This document shows, piece by piece, positions 6,504 through 17,045 of a DNA stretch of 43,817 nucleotides. The notes below the pieces were generated by a model, which did not search any database, was not told the DNA's origin, and saw nothing but the letters and a program-made list of their open reading frames with translations. How positions within the stretch are numbered: position 1 is the first letter of the stretch; each line of letters begins with the position of its first letter. A program made the translations under genes and the position numbers. The stretch comes from JAHJDS01 sp964569795 (lineage in GTDB: Bacteria > Desulfobacterota > Desulfarculia > Desulfarculales > JAHJDS01). The stretch spans positions 1 through 43,817 of the forward strand of contig CAZMVB010000034.1 of NCBI GenBank assembly GCA_964569795.1, given 5' to 3'.

Positions 6504-9500
6504 CTAGGTCTGGTCCAGGGTCCGGCGGACGGCGGTCAGCAGTTCGGTCAGGCGATAGGGTTTGCTCAGGAAGGCGGCCGCGCCGGCGGTGAGGGCATCG
6601 TTGACCTGGGCCTCGGCCGAATAACCGCTGGCGATGATGATCCTCAGGTCAGGGTCCAGGCCGAGGAGTTCGAGCAGGCACTTGTGGCCGCCCATGCCGG
6701 GCATGCTCAGGTCTAAGACCACCAGATCGACATCTTCCCCCCGCTCCCTCATCAGTTCGACGGCCCGTTCGCCGCAGTCGGCGGTCAGGGTGAGGTACCC
6801 GTGCTCCTGGAGGATGGTGGCGGCGATCTCGACCACGGCCGGTTCGTCGTCCACGATCAGGATCGTTTCCGTGCCGCCGGAGACCTCGGTCCGCTCGGGC
6901 GGGGGCGTCCAGACCTGATCGTCGTCCAGTTCCCAGGCCGGGAGGTAGATCTCGAAGGTGGTGCCCTGGTTCGGGGCGCTGCGGCAGGCGATGTGTCCGC
7001 CGTGGTTCTTGACGATGCCGTACACGGTTGACAGTCCCAGGCCGGTCCCCTCGGCAAAGCCCTTGGTGGTGAAAAACGGCTCGAAGATCTTGTCCAGGGT
7101 GTCGTCGTCCATGCCGTGACCGGTGTCGGCCACGGTCAGCTTGACGTAGAGGCCCGGGTCCAGTTCGAGCCGGGTCAGGGCCGAGTCGCCCTTGACGTGA
7201 AAGTTGGCCGTTTGAAAGAGCAGGGTGCCCCCCTCGGGCATGGCGTCGCGGGCGTTGGACCCCAGGTTCATCAGGATCTGCTCGATCTGGGCCGGATCGG
7301 CCTGGATGGGTCGCAGGTCCGGGTCCAGCCGGGCCTCGATCTTGATCATCCGGGGGATGGTCCGCTCCAGGAGTCGGCAGACGTCCTGGATCTCGGCGTT
7401 GATGTCCACCGGCCGCATCTTGGCCTCGACCTTGCGGGAGAAGGTCAGCAGTTGCTTGACCAGCTCGGCGCCCCGTTCCACCGAGCGGTTCATCAACTGG
7501 AGGTGCCGGTAGTCCGGATCGTCGGGGTCCTTGTGGCGCAGGATCAACTGGGCGTATCCGGAGATGGCGTGCAGGACGTTGTTCAGGTCGTGGGACACGC
7601 CGCCGGCCAGGGTGCCCACGGCCTCCATCTTCTGGGCGTGCCGGAGCTGTTCCTCGAGCCGGCTCTGTTCGGTGGTGTCGGCGCCCACCAGGACGACCCC
7701 GGTGACGTTTCCCTCCGAGTCGAAGTTGGGCGCGCCGCTCAGCTCGAAGCGACGGAGGGTGCCGTCCTTGTGGATCAGGAATCCCTTGTGCCCGGTGACG
7801 GTCTCCTTGTCCCGGAAGATCCGCCTGAAGACCCGAACGTACCGCGGGGAGTCCTCGGGCCGGACGAAATCGATGAAGTGTTTGCCGACGACCTCGTCCC
7901 GCCCGTGCCCCAGCGATTTCTGCCAGGCCGGATTGACGTAACTGACCACCCCCTCGAGGTCCATGGTGGTGATCAGGTCGGGGGCGTTTTCGCTCAGGTT
8001 GCGGAATCTTTCCTCGCTCTCCCGGAGGGCGGCCTCGGCCCGGCGGCGCTCGGTGACGTCGAACAGGGTCATGATCGCCCGCTTGTCCGCCAGGACCAGG
8101 GGGCGGAAGCTGATGTCCTTGCGGTCCCCGTCCCGGCAGGTGATGCTGAAGGTCCGTTCCTCGACGCCCGTCAAGGCGTCCTTCCGCCAGATTTCGATTG
8201 CCTCCCGCCGGTCCTCGGGATCGGGACAGGCCCGGCGGAGCCACTCCCGGCCGGTGGGCACGTCCTCGAGGGTGTACCCGGTCAGCTCGGTGAAGGCCTG
8301 GTTGGCGAAGATGTAACGCCCGTCCGGCTCGGCCAGGACGATGCCATCGGGGATTCGATTGAGGATGGACAGGAAGGTCTCCCGCTCGGTCTCGAGCTGC
8401 TGTTCGGCCCGTCGCCGCTGGGTGATGTCCAGGCCCGAGGCGATAAAATAGTCGAACCGGCCGTTTTGTTTGAACATGGCCCGGCCGTGCCACTGGACGG
8501 TCAGTTCCCGGCCGTCAACGGCGAGGACAGGGTACTCGTCAAAGGTCGGCCATTTGTTCTTGACCGCATTGCGGAAGGATTCGAGCAGGTGGGGGTGGTC
8601 TTCGGGGCGCACGCAGGTGGATAGAAATTCGGCGCCCCTGATCCGAATCGGATCGAGGCCGGTGGCCTGGAGCATGGTCCGGTTCATCAGGATGATCTTT
8701 CCCTCCCGGTCCAGGGCCAACACGAACGTCGGCGAGAAATCGATCAGGGTCTGGTTGAAGTCCCGCTCCCTTCTCAGGGCCGCCTCGGCGGCCATTCGTT
8801 CGGACAGGTCCCTGATGGCCACGACCATCACGTTCCGGCCGTGGTACAGGCTGGCCCGGCCCACCAACTCGGCCGGGAAGGTCGAACCGTCCGCGCGCAG
8901 CGCCTCGATGTAAATCGATTCCTCGTGTCCGGTCTCCACCTCCAGACCGATGGCGTCGGCGTACTTGGCCGGGACCAGGTCGAACACGGACAGGCCGATC
9001 ATCTGCTTCCGCTGGTAGCCGAACATGTCCGCCAGCTTGAGATTGGCGTCCACCAGGCGGCCGCCCTCGTGGATCAGGATCCCGTCAAAGGCGGTCTCGG
9101 TCAATTTGCGGAAACGCTCCTCGCTTTCCCGGGCCGCCCTTTCCCCGGAGATCTGCTCGCGGGCCTGGACCGCGTCGGTCACGTCCCGCTTGTGGTCCAC
9201 GTAACACAAGGTTTGGCCGGCCTCGTCCCGGACGGAAAAGGCGGTCAGTTCCACCTGCAACCGGCGGCCGGTCTTGGTCACGCACTCGACCATCCCCGAG
9301 AAACAACCGGTCTCGAGCAGCGTCCTGGCCACCCGGCCGAACGTCTCGTCCCCCAGGTGGATGGCCGGGGTCTGGTTCTCGAGGTCCTGGTCCGTGTGAC
9401 CGGTCAGGCGGCCGTGGGCCTGGTTCTGGACCAGGTAATGACCGGTCAGGTCCAGGATGGACATGGCCTCCGGGGTATTGATGAAGATCTGACCGAACAG

Positions 9501-9602
9501 GTCGGTGGGGGAGGATTTCCGGGACACGGCCGCCCTGGTCTTGTCCCTGATCGCGGCCAGTTCCGCCCTGAGCCGCTCCGCGGTAAGGTTGGGTTCAGAC
9601 AC
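6504..9602 (-). CDS. Multi-PAS hybrid sensor histidine kinase
   Basis: This 1032-residue protein has about five PAS modules (roughly 35-145, 165-275, 285-400, 408-520, 530-650), a HisKA dimerisation domain with phospho-acceptor His671 in GGVSHDLNN, and an HATPase_c domain (N783, DTGHG 827-831, GTGLGLS 852-858). A C-terminal receiver domain (about 913-1030) carries phospho-acceptor Asp964 and Lys1014. No membrane segment is visible, so it is probably a cytoplasmic sensor of redox, a gas or a small ligand. The start is GTG at 9602; I see no clear promoter in 9603-9785. No separate response regulator lies beside it, so the phosphate probably passes from the built-in receiver to a partner elsewhere. 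Confidence 0.95.
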   Translation of the reverse strand: MSEPNLTAERLRAELAAIRDKTRAAVSRKSSPTDLFGQIFINTPEAMSILDLTGHYLVQNQAHGRLTGHTDQDLENQTPAIHLGDETFGRVARTLLETGCFSGMVECVTKTGRRLQVELTAFSVRDEAGQTLCYVDHKRDVTDAVQAREQISGERAARESEERFRKLTETAFDGILIHEGGRLVDANLKLADMFGYQRKQMIGLSVFDLVPAKYADAIGLEVETGHEESIYIEALRADGSTFPAELVGRASLYHGRNVMVVAIRDLSERMAAEAALRRERDFNQTLIDFSPTFVLALDREGKIILMNRTMLQATGLDPIRIRGAEFLSTCVRPEDHPHLLESFRNAVKNKWPTFDEYPVLAVDGRELTVQWHGRAMFKQNGRFDYFIASGLDITQRRRAEQQLETERETFLSILNRIPDGIVLAEPDGRYIFANQAFTELTGYTLEDVPTGREWLRRACPDPEDRREAIEIWRKDALTGVEERTFSITCRDGDRKDISFRPLVLADKRAIMTLFDVTERRRAEAALRESEERFRNLSENAPDLITTMDLEGVVSYVNPAWQKSLGHGRDEVVGKHFIDFVRPEDSPRYVRVFRRIFRDKETVTGHKGFLIHKDGTLRRFELSGAPNFDSEGNVTGVVLVGADTTEQSRLEEQLRHAQKMEAVGTLAGGVSHDLNNVLHAISGYAQLILRHKDPDDPDYRHLQLMNRSVERGAELVKQLLTFSRKVEAKMRPVDINAEIQDVCRLLERTIPRMIKIEARLDPDLRPIQADPAQIEQILMNLGSNARDAMPEGGTLLFQTANFHVKGDSALTRLELDPGLYVKLTVADTGHGMDDDTLDKIFEPFFTTKGFAEGTGLGLSTVYGIVKNHGGHIACRSAPNQGTTFEIYLPAWELDDDQVWTPPPERTEVSGGTETILIVDDEPAVVEIAATILQEHGYLTLTADCGERAVELMRERGEDVDLVVLDLSMPGMGGHKCLLELLGLDPDLRIIIASGYSAEAQVNDALTAGAAAFLSKPYRLTELLTAVRRTLDQT

Positions 9603-9785
9603 TTGGGCGTCTCAGCTCTCGTCCGTCACGGCATGTCCGGAATCATCGAGTGCGCTTCCAAACGAGCCCCAAAGTTGTCGCCCAGGTTAACTCAATTCAG
9701 GCCGGCTGTCCATTTAAATTTCTTAGATTTTTCTCCTAGATAGTCCGGTAACGCCCGGCGGCCGGATCAGGCATCGGACCGGGGT

Positions 9786-10643
9786 CTAGACCTTGAGAGC
9801 GGCCAGTCCGAAGTGGCGGTTCATCTGCTCCAGCCACTGGTCGTCGTCGAGTTTGTTCCTCAGCGGCAGCAGGTCGTCGGAAAACGGGCCCACGGTATAG
9901 GCCGCCCGGGGATCGTCGCTGGTCACGGCCGCGGCGATGACCTCGGCCACGACCTCGGGGCCGGGGATCTGGATTCCGCCGAACATCTTGCCGAAGGCCG
10001 CCCCGGCGGCGGCCAGGACCGGCTGGTAGGCCTCCGGGGTGTTGGCCGTGGCCGGGGCCGAGAGTTCGCTCGCCGTGTCGTTGAACTCGGTGGCGATGGG
10101 CCCGGGCCGGATGGTGATCACCCGGATGCCGAAGGGGAGCAGTTCGTGGCGCATGGCGTCGGAGATGGCCTCCACGGCGTGCTTGGTCGAGGCGTAGGGG
10201 CCCGAGCCGGGGAAGGTGAACTTGCCGACGATCGAGCTGAGATTGACGATGGTCCCCCGCCGTTTCGACCTCATCCCGGGCAGGACCGCCTGGGTCAGCC
10301 GGATCAGGGCGAAGACGTTGACCTGGTACATCCGCAGGAGGGGGTCCCTGGGCGCGGCCTCGACCACGCCCCGCCAGGAGTACCCGGCGTTGTTGATCAG
10401 CACGTCGATGGCCGGGTCGAGGGTCATGATCCAGGCACAGAGATCCTCGACCTGGGCCGGGTCGCTGAGGTCCACCTGACGGGCGGTGAAGTCGCCCAGT
10501 TCGGCGGCCAGCTCCTCGAGTCGCTCCAGGCGCCGGGCGGCGCCGATGACGTGGTACCCCTTGGCCGACAGGGCCCGGGCCGTGGCCCGGCCGATGCCGC
10601 TGGAGGCCCCGGTGATCAGGGCGATCGGTTTAGGGTCGGACAT
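9786..10643 (-). CDS. SDR-family oxidoreductase
   Basis: This is a classical short-chain dehydrogenase/reductase of 285 residues, with NAD(P)-binding TGASSGIG near the N-terminus, NNAG in the middle and the catalytic YASTK. The start ATG follows GAGG. It lies 20 bases downstream of acetoacetyl-CoA synthetase on the same strand, so the two are likely one operon. A role on a ketone, hydroxyacid or hydroxyacyl-CoA connected with acetoacetate is a reasonable inference, but SDR sequence alone does not give the substrate. Confidence 0.9.
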   Translation of the reverse strand: MSDPKPIALITGASSGIGRATARALSAKGYHVIGAARRLERLEELAAELGDFTARQVDLSDPAQVEDLCAWIMTLDPAIDVLINNAGYSWRGVVEAAPRDPLLRMYQVNVFALIRLTQAVLPGMRSKRRGTIVNLSSIVGKFTFPGSGPYASTKHAVEAISDAMRHELLPFGIRVITIRPGPIATEFNDTASELSAPATANTPEAYQPVLAAAGAAFGKMFGGIQIPGPEVVAEVIAAAVTSDDPRAAYTVGPFSDDLLPLRNKLDDDQWLEQMNRHFGLAALKV

Positions 10644-10663
10644 GACTACCTCGTTCCAAAAGG

Positions 10664-12616
<1,953 letters not shown>

Positions 12617-12670
12617 GGCTCCCCCCTGCTGGGCGCAATTGATGACTATCTGGGCCGCGAATGGGCCCTC

Positions 12671-12699
12671 ACCATAGCAGGTTTGCCAACCGGCGGCAA
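12671..12699 (-). promoter_or_regulatory. Candidate promoter of acetoacetyl-CoA synthetase
   Basis: On the minus strand TTGCCG and TATGGT are separated by 17 bases, with a start near 12664. The -35 lies in a TTGCC-N7-GGCAA inverted repeat, which could be an operator. Confidence 0.5.
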
Positions 12700-12717
12700 G
12701 CCGGGGTGAGAAATGAC

Positions 12718-12746
12718 TTGACGCCAGGCGAAGCGCCGGCTATTAT
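12718..12746 (+). promoter_or_regulatory. Sigma-70 promoter of the padR-modABC operon
   Basis: TTGACG and TATTAT are separated by exactly 17 bases. The predicted transcription start (about 12753-12754) falls on the GTG proposed as the start codon, so the message may be leaderless. Confidence 0.65.
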
Positions 12747-12775
12747 TCACATCGTGAATATTCAATCACTGAATA
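12744..12775. promoter_or_regulatory. Overlapping palindromes at the padR promoter: likely operator
   Basis: TATTCAC-ATC-GTGAATA (12744-12760) is a perfect 7-bp inverted repeat and overlaps TATTCA-ATCAC-TGAATA (12759-12775). The array covers the -10 box, the predicted transcription start and the first codons of the regulator gene, the usual geometry for autorepression. Confidence 0.65.
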
Positions 12776-13287
12776 GTTCCGCCGAGGGACCGGCCCGGAA
12801 TCCGGCCGAATACGTGGTCCTGGGGGCCCTGTCCCGGGGTCCCAGCCACGGTTACGATCTGTTCCGGTTCTTGACCGAAGACCTGGGTTCAATCTGGTCC
12901 CTGGGCCTGAGTCAGGTTTACGCCCTCTTGGGCCGGTTGGAGGCCGACGGTCTGGTCAGTCACCAGCGGATCGCCCGGGGACGCCGTCCGGACCGGAAGA
13001 CGTTCCAGTTGACGGAAGCGGGGCGGGAAACGTTTCGACACTGGGTCGAGACGCCGGTGGCCCACGTCCGGGACATCCGTCTCGAGTTCCTGGCCAAGCT
13101 GCACTTCGCCCGGCTGGCCGGCCGGGGGGCCGAGACGCGGCTCAAGCGGGCCCAGCGGCGGGTCTGCCGGGAAAAGGCCAAGGAACTGCGCCAGGGCTTG
13201 AGGAAGGCCCGGACCGGCGTCGAGCGGCAGGCCGGCCAGTTGCGCCTGGTCATGGTGGAGGCGATTTTGGCCTGGTTGGATCATTGA
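12754..13287 (+). CDS. PadR-family transcriptional regulator
   Basis: The protein has 177 residues. An N-terminal winged helix (YVVLGALSRGPSHGYDL, then YALLGRLEADGLV and a basic wing) is followed by a C-terminal Vir_act_alpha_C-type helical region used for dimerisation. GTG at 12754 is chosen because it gives a usual PadR N-terminus and coincides with the predicted transcription start; there is no Shine-Dalgarno sequence, which fits a leaderless message. It sits 20 bases before modA and looks to be the first gene of the modABC operon, where a ModE-type regulator might be expected. It is also divergent from the acetoacetyl-CoA synthetase operon. Its ligand is unknown. Confidence 0.88.
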   Translation: MNIQSLNSSAEGPARNPAEYVVLGALSRGPSHGYDLFRFLTEDLGSIWSLGLSQVYALLGRLEADGLVSHQRIARGRRPDRKTFQLTEAGRETFRHWVETPVAHVRDIRLEFLAKLHFARLAGRGAETRLKRAQRRVCREKAKELRQGLRKARTGVERQAGQLRLVMVEAILAWLDH

Positions 13288-13306
13288 GTCTGATGCGGGA
13301 GGGCAA

Positions 13307-14062
13307 GTGTTGCGGAAGTTGACCTGTTGTCTGGTGCTGGCCTGTTCCATCTGGTCGGGGCCGGCCCTGGCCGGCCAGACCCTGGTGGCCGTGGCCGCCA
13401 ACTTTGCCCTGACGGCCGAAAAACTGGCCCGGCTGTTCCAACAGCGGACCGGACATCAGGTCCGCTTGTCCATCGGCTCGACCGGGCAGCTTTACGCCCA
13501 GATCGTTCAGGGCGCCCCGTTCCAGGTGTTTCTGGCGGCGGATAAGGCCCGGCCCCGGCGGCTCGAGGCCCAGGGACTGACCGTGGCCGGGAGCCGCTTC
13601 ACCTACGCCCAGGGGCGCCTGGTACTCTGGAGCCCGCGGCCCGGCCTGGTCGATGCCCGGGGCAAGGTTTTACGTAGAGGCGCCTTCAAGCACCTGGCCC
13701 TGGCCGATCCGTCCACGGCCCCCTACGGAGAGGCGGCCCGTGAGGTCTTGGTCAAAATGGGGCTCTGGCGCCGCCTGGGCCCCCGCCTGGTCAGGGGCCA
13801 CAGCGTCAGTCAGACCTATCAGTTCGTGGCCAGCGGCGCGGCCGAGTTGGGATTCATCGCCCTGTCCCAGGTTTCGGGCCCGGCGGCCAAGGCCGGCGGT
13901 TCCCGATGGCTGCCTCCCCAGACCTGGTACCGGCCCCTGGACCAGCAGGCCGTTCTGCTTGCGCGCGGCCGGAAAAATCCGGCGGCCGTGGCCTTCTGGC
14001 GTTTTCTGCGGGGACCGGTCGCCCGGCGGGTGATCCGGTCCTTTGGCTACCGGATCCCCTGA
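13307..14062 (+). CDS. modA: Molybdate/tungstate ABC transporter, periplasmic binding protein
   Basis: This 251-residue ModA family protein has a signal peptide (1-22, ending ALAG) and the oxyanion-binding motifs AVAANF and GSTGQLYAQI, followed by FLAADKARP, LALADPSTAPYG and the C-terminal VAFWRFL. It captures molybdate or tungstate in the periplasm and delivers it to the ModB permease. The GTG start at 13307 follows GGGAGGG, and the gap to padR is 20 bases. Sequence alone does not separate molybdate from tungstate specificity. Confidence 0.9.
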   Translation: MLRKLTCCLVLACSIWSGPALAGQTLVAVAANFALTAEKLARLFQQRTGHQVRLSIGSTGQLYAQIVQGAPFQVFLAADKARPRRLEAQGLTVAGSRFTYAQGRLVLWSPRPGLVDARGKVLRRGAFKHLALADPSTAPYGEAAREVLVKMGLWRRLGPRLVRGHSVSQTYQFVASGAAELGFIALSQVSGPAAKAGGSRWLPPQTWYRPLDQQAVLLARGRKNPAAVAFWRFLRGPVARRVIRSFGYRIP

Positions 14063-14081
14063 CCGGCGGTTGACGGCGTTG

Positions 14082-14768
14082 ATGACGGGCGTTCTCGGTA
14101 CAGACCTCCAGGCCGTGGTGCTGACCTTGATGTTGGCCTCGGTCTCGACCGTGGTCCTGGTCGTCCTGGCCACGCCCCTGGCCTGGTGGCTGGCCCGGAC
14201 CCGATCCAGGTTGCGGGCGGCAATTGACGCCGTGGTGTCCCTGCCCCTGGTCCTGCCGCCCACGGTCCTCGGTTTTTATCTGCTCATCGCCCTGGGCCCC
14301 CACAGCCCCCTGGGCCGGGTCTGGCAGGGACTGTTCGGCGGGTCCCTGGTCTTCACGTTTTCCGGCCTGGTCGTCGGCTCGGTGATCTACTCGCTGCCCT
14401 TCGTGGTCCAGCCCCTGCGCAACGGCTTTCAGGCCGTGGACGATGACCTGCTGCGGGCGGCCGACACCCTGGGGGCCTCGGCCCTGGACCGGTTTTTCAG
14501 CGTGGCGGTCCCCCTGAGCCGGCCGTCGTTCCTGACGGCGGCGGTCCTGGGTTTCGCCCACACGGTCGGCGAGTTCGGGGTGGTGCTGATGATCGGCGGC
14601 AACGTGCCGGGCCGGACCCAGGTGGCCTCGGTCCTGATCTTCAACTACGTGGAACGGATGGAGTACGGCCGGGCCCACTGGCTGGCGGCGGGCATGGTCG
14701 CCTTTTCCTTTGTGGTGCTGCTGGCCCTGTACAGCCTCAACCGCCGGGTGGGTCATGGCCTTTCTTGA
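14082..14768 (+). CDS. modB: Molybdate ABC transporter permease
   Basis: This 228-residue integral membrane protein has about five or six hydrophobic helices. The conserved LPPTVLGFYLLIALGPHSPLG block and the EAA-type loop (ADTLGASALDRFFSVAVPL) that docks the ATPase are present, as is FAHTVGEFGVVLMIGGNVPG, typical of ModB. ATG at 14082 is chosen as the start; it lies 19 bases after the modA stop. The gene overlaps modC by 14 bases, indicating coupled translation. Confidence 0.92.
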   Translation: MTGVLGTDLQAVVLTLMLASVSTVVLVVLATPLAWWLARTRSRLRAAIDAVVSLPLVLPPTVLGFYLLIALGPHSPLGRVWQGLFGGSLVFTFSGLVVGSVIYSLPFVVQPLRNGFQAVDDDLLRAADTLGASALDRFFSVAVPLSRPSFLTAAVLGFAHTVGEFGVVLMIGGNVPGRTQVASVLIFNYVERMEYGRAHWLAAGMVAFSFVVLLALYSLNRRVGHGLS

Positions 14769-15456
14769 GGCTAGGTTCCGGCTGGACCGGGGAGAGTTCG
14801 TCCTGGACGCGGCGCTTACGCTCGCCCCGGGCCGGGTCCTGGGGCTGTCCGGCCCCTCGGGGGCCGGCAAGACGACCCTGCTGTCCTGTCTGGCCGGGCT
14901 GCTCCGGGCGCCCCAGGGTTTCGTGTCCGTGAACGGCGCCACCTGGCAGGACACGGCCCGCGGGATCTTTGTTCCGCCCCACCGCCGGTCCCTGGGCTAC
15001 GTCTTTCAGGACGGCCGGCTGTTTCCTCACCTGAGCGTTAAGCGCAACCTGGAGTACGGCTGGCGGCGCACCCCGCAGTCCCGGCGCCGCCTGGGCCTGG
15101 AGGCAATGGTGGACATGCTCGACCTGGGGCCGCTTTTGACCCGCCGGCCGAATCAGCTGTCCGGCGGGCAGAAGCAGCGGGTCGCCATGGCCCGGGCCCT
15201 GCTGACCAGTCCCCGCCTGCTGCTGCTGGACGAGCCCCTGGCCTCCCTGGACCGGGAGGCCAAGGACGAGATCGGGCCGTATCTGGTCCGGCTGCGGCGG
15301 GACCTGTCCCTGACCATGATCTACGTCTCCCACTCCATGCGGGAGTTGCGTCTGGTCGCCGACGAGACCGCGCGCCTGGACCGCGGCCGGCTGACCGCCT
15401 CCGATCCCGGGGAAACGGGTTCTCCTCCCCTTGCCCGGGAAGTGCCGTCGCTTTGA
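14755..15456 (+). CDS. modC: Molybdate ABC transporter ATPase, short form
   Basis: The 233-residue ATPase carries Walker A GPSGAGKT (33-40), the Q-loop (Q85), signature LSGGQ (135-139) and Walker B LLLLDE (155-160) with the D-loop ASLD. It energises ModB-mediated import. The chain ends soon after the H-loop (YVSHSM), so the C-terminal Mop/TOBE molybdate-binding domain of the usual ~350-residue ModC is absent; short ModC proteins of this kind are known. Start ATG 14755 lies inside modB. The stop overlaps the promoter of the flavodoxin gene. Confidence 0.9.
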   Translation: MAFLEARFRLDRGEFVLDAALTLAPGRVLGLSGPSGAGKTTLLSCLAGLLRAPQGFVSVNGATWQDTARGIFVPPHRRSLGYVFQDGRLFPHLSVKRNLEYGWRRTPQSRRRLGLEAMVDMLDLGPLLTRRPNQLSGGQKQRVAMARALLTSPRLLLLDEPLASLDREAKDEIGPYLVRLRRDLSLTMIYVSHSMRELRLVADETARLDRGRLTASDPGETGSPPLAREVPSL

Positions 15457-15480
15457 AAATCGCCCCTGAACGGTTAGAAT
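15453..15480 (+). promoter_or_regulatory. Promoter of the flavodoxin-like gene
   Basis: TTGAAA and TAGAAT are separated by 16 bases; the -35 overlaps the modC stop codon. The predicted start near 15487 leaves a leader of about 23 bases. Confidence 0.6.
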
Positions 15481-15509
15481 ACAAATTACAGCTTTGAGGG
15501 GAGGCAAGC

Positions 15510-15986
15510 ATGGCCAAGGCCCTGATCACCTATTATTCCCGGACCAAGCACACCAAAAAGATGGCCGAGATCATCGCCGAGTCCCTCGAAAAGACCGGCC
15601 ACGAGGTGGTCCTGTCCCCGGTGGCCGAGGTGAACGTGGACGATCTGCCCCGGTTCGACGGCATCATCCTGGGCAGCCCGACCTACTACGGGGTCATGGC
15701 CGGCCCGATGAAGGACTTCATCGACCGGTCGGTCAAGTTTCACGGTCGCCTGGCCGGCAAGCTGGGCGGGGCCTTTGCGTCCTCGGCCAACGTGGGGGGC
15801 GGCAACGAGACCACGGTCCTGTCCCTGGTGCAGGCCCTGCTCATCCACGGGATGCTGGTCCTGGGCGACGCCGAGGGCGACCACTACGGCCCGGTGTCCA
15901 TCGGCGCCCCGGACGAGCGGGCCCGGGGCGAATGCCGGCGCTTCGGCCGGCGTTTCGGGGAATATCTGACCAAAATTTTCGGCTGA
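15510..15986 (+). CDS. Flavodoxin/WrbA-like NAD(P)H:quinone reductase-type protein
   Basis: This 158-residue flavodoxin fold has the FMN phosphate loop SRTKHTKKM (10-18), and GSPTYYGVMAGPMKDFID and a GGGNETT segment that surround the isoalloxazine ring in WrbA-type proteins. It probably transfers two electrons from NAD(P)H to quinones or other acceptors in the cytoplasm. GGGGAGG precedes the ATG, and the gene has its own promoter after modC. It converges with the gene at 15997 with only 10 bases between the stops, and no separate terminator is visible. Confidence 0.88.
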   Translation: MAKALITYYSRTKHTKKMAEIIAESLEKTGHEVVLSPVAEVNVDDLPRFDGIILGSPTYYGVMAGPMKDFIDRSVKFHGRLAGKLGGAFASSANVGGGNETTVLSLVQALLIHGMLVLGDAEGDHYGPVSIGAPDERARGECRRFGRRFGEYLTKIFG

Positions 15987-15996
15987 ACCCCGGGGA

Positions 15997-16971
15997 TCAA
16001 GCCCGGAAATCGATCTCGCGGCCCAGGCCAGCGGCCCGATCCAGGACCGCCCGGGCCAGGGCCAGGTCCTGGATGATCAACCCGGTGGAATCGAAGACGA
16101 TGATCTCCTGGTCGTCGGTCCGTCCCGGCCTGGCCCCGATGACGACCTGTCCCAGGGTGGCGTGAACGTCGGAGGCGGCGAACAGGCCCTGGGTCAGGGC
16201 GACGTTGATCTCGCCGGAGTGGATCGCCTGGGGCGGGTCGTCCACCACCACCTTGGCCCGGGACAAAATGGCCGGATCCAGCTCCTGCTTGCCGGCGGCG
16301 TCGGCCCCGATGGCCAGGATGGTCGTCCCGGGGCTGACCCAGTCGGCCAGGACGTGACCCGCCCGGCTGGGGGTCGAGGTGGCCACCAGGTCCAGGTCCC
16401 GGACCGCCTCGATCTCGTCTCCGACGATGTGGGTCCGGACCCCCTCGGCGGCGATCTTTTCGGCCAAATCCTCGCAGCGGCGGCAGCGATGGTCATAGAG
16501 GTGGACCCGGGTCAGGTTGCAGGCCCGGCTGACCGCCAGGAACAGGTGCCAGGCCTGGACCCCGGCCCCGATCAGTCCCAGGCTGGTGGACCCTTCCCGA
16601 GCTAAAAACTTGGCCGCCACCCCGCCGGCGGCCCCGGTCCGGAAGTTGGTGATCACCGTCCCGTCCAGATCGGCCCATTCCCGGCCGGTGTCCGGGTCGT
16701 TGAGCAGGATCTTGCCCATGACCGTGGGCAGGCCGGCTTCGGAGTTTTGGGGATGGACGTTGACCCATTTCAGGCCGCAGATCGGCCGGCCCGCCAAGGT
16801 CATCGCCCCGAACATGGCCCGGAAGTCGCCGCGGGGCAGGTCCAGGTAGCACTTGGGCGGCATGTTGACCTCGCCCCGGCCGTGGGCGGCAAAGGCGGCC
16901 TCCACGGCCTCGAGGGCCAGGTCCATGTCGAGCAGTCCGGCGATTTGTGATCGGGTCAAGACCAGGCTCAC
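15997..16971 (-). CDS. Ornithine cyclodeaminase/mu-crystallin family protein
   Basis: The protein has 324 residues with an N-terminal dimerisation/substrate half (Lys68 in GLKWVN, Arg111 in NFRTGAAGG) and a Rossmann NAD(P) site GLIGAGVQA (132-140). The family includes ornithine cyclodeaminase, alanine dehydrogenase and ketimine reductases, and the sequence does not decide between them. Start is GTG at 16971 preceded by GAGG. It follows ampG on the same strand (74 bases between them) and may be the last gene of that transcript. Confidence 0.85.
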   Translation of the reverse strand: MSLVLTRSQIAGLLDMDLALEAVEAAFAAHGRGEVNMPPKCYLDLPRGDFRAMFGAMTLAGRPICGLKWVNVHPQNSEAGLPTVMGKILLNDPDTGREWADLDGTVITNFRTGAAGGVAAKFLAREGSTSLGLIGAGVQAWHLFLAVSRACNLTRVHLYDHRCRRCEDLAEKIAAEGVRTHIVGDEIEAVRDLDLVATSTPSRAGHVLADWVSPGTTILAIGADAAGKQELDPAILSRAKVVVDDPPQAIHSGEINVALTQGLFAASDVHATLGQVVIGARPGRTDDQEIIVFDSTGLIIQDLALARAVLDRAAGLGREIDFRA

Positions 16972-17045
16972 CCTCGCCCCCTGTCAGGTCCTGGTTCAAG
17001 GTTGACACAACAACCGGCCAACGGCAAGGTTCGGGCCGAATCGGT

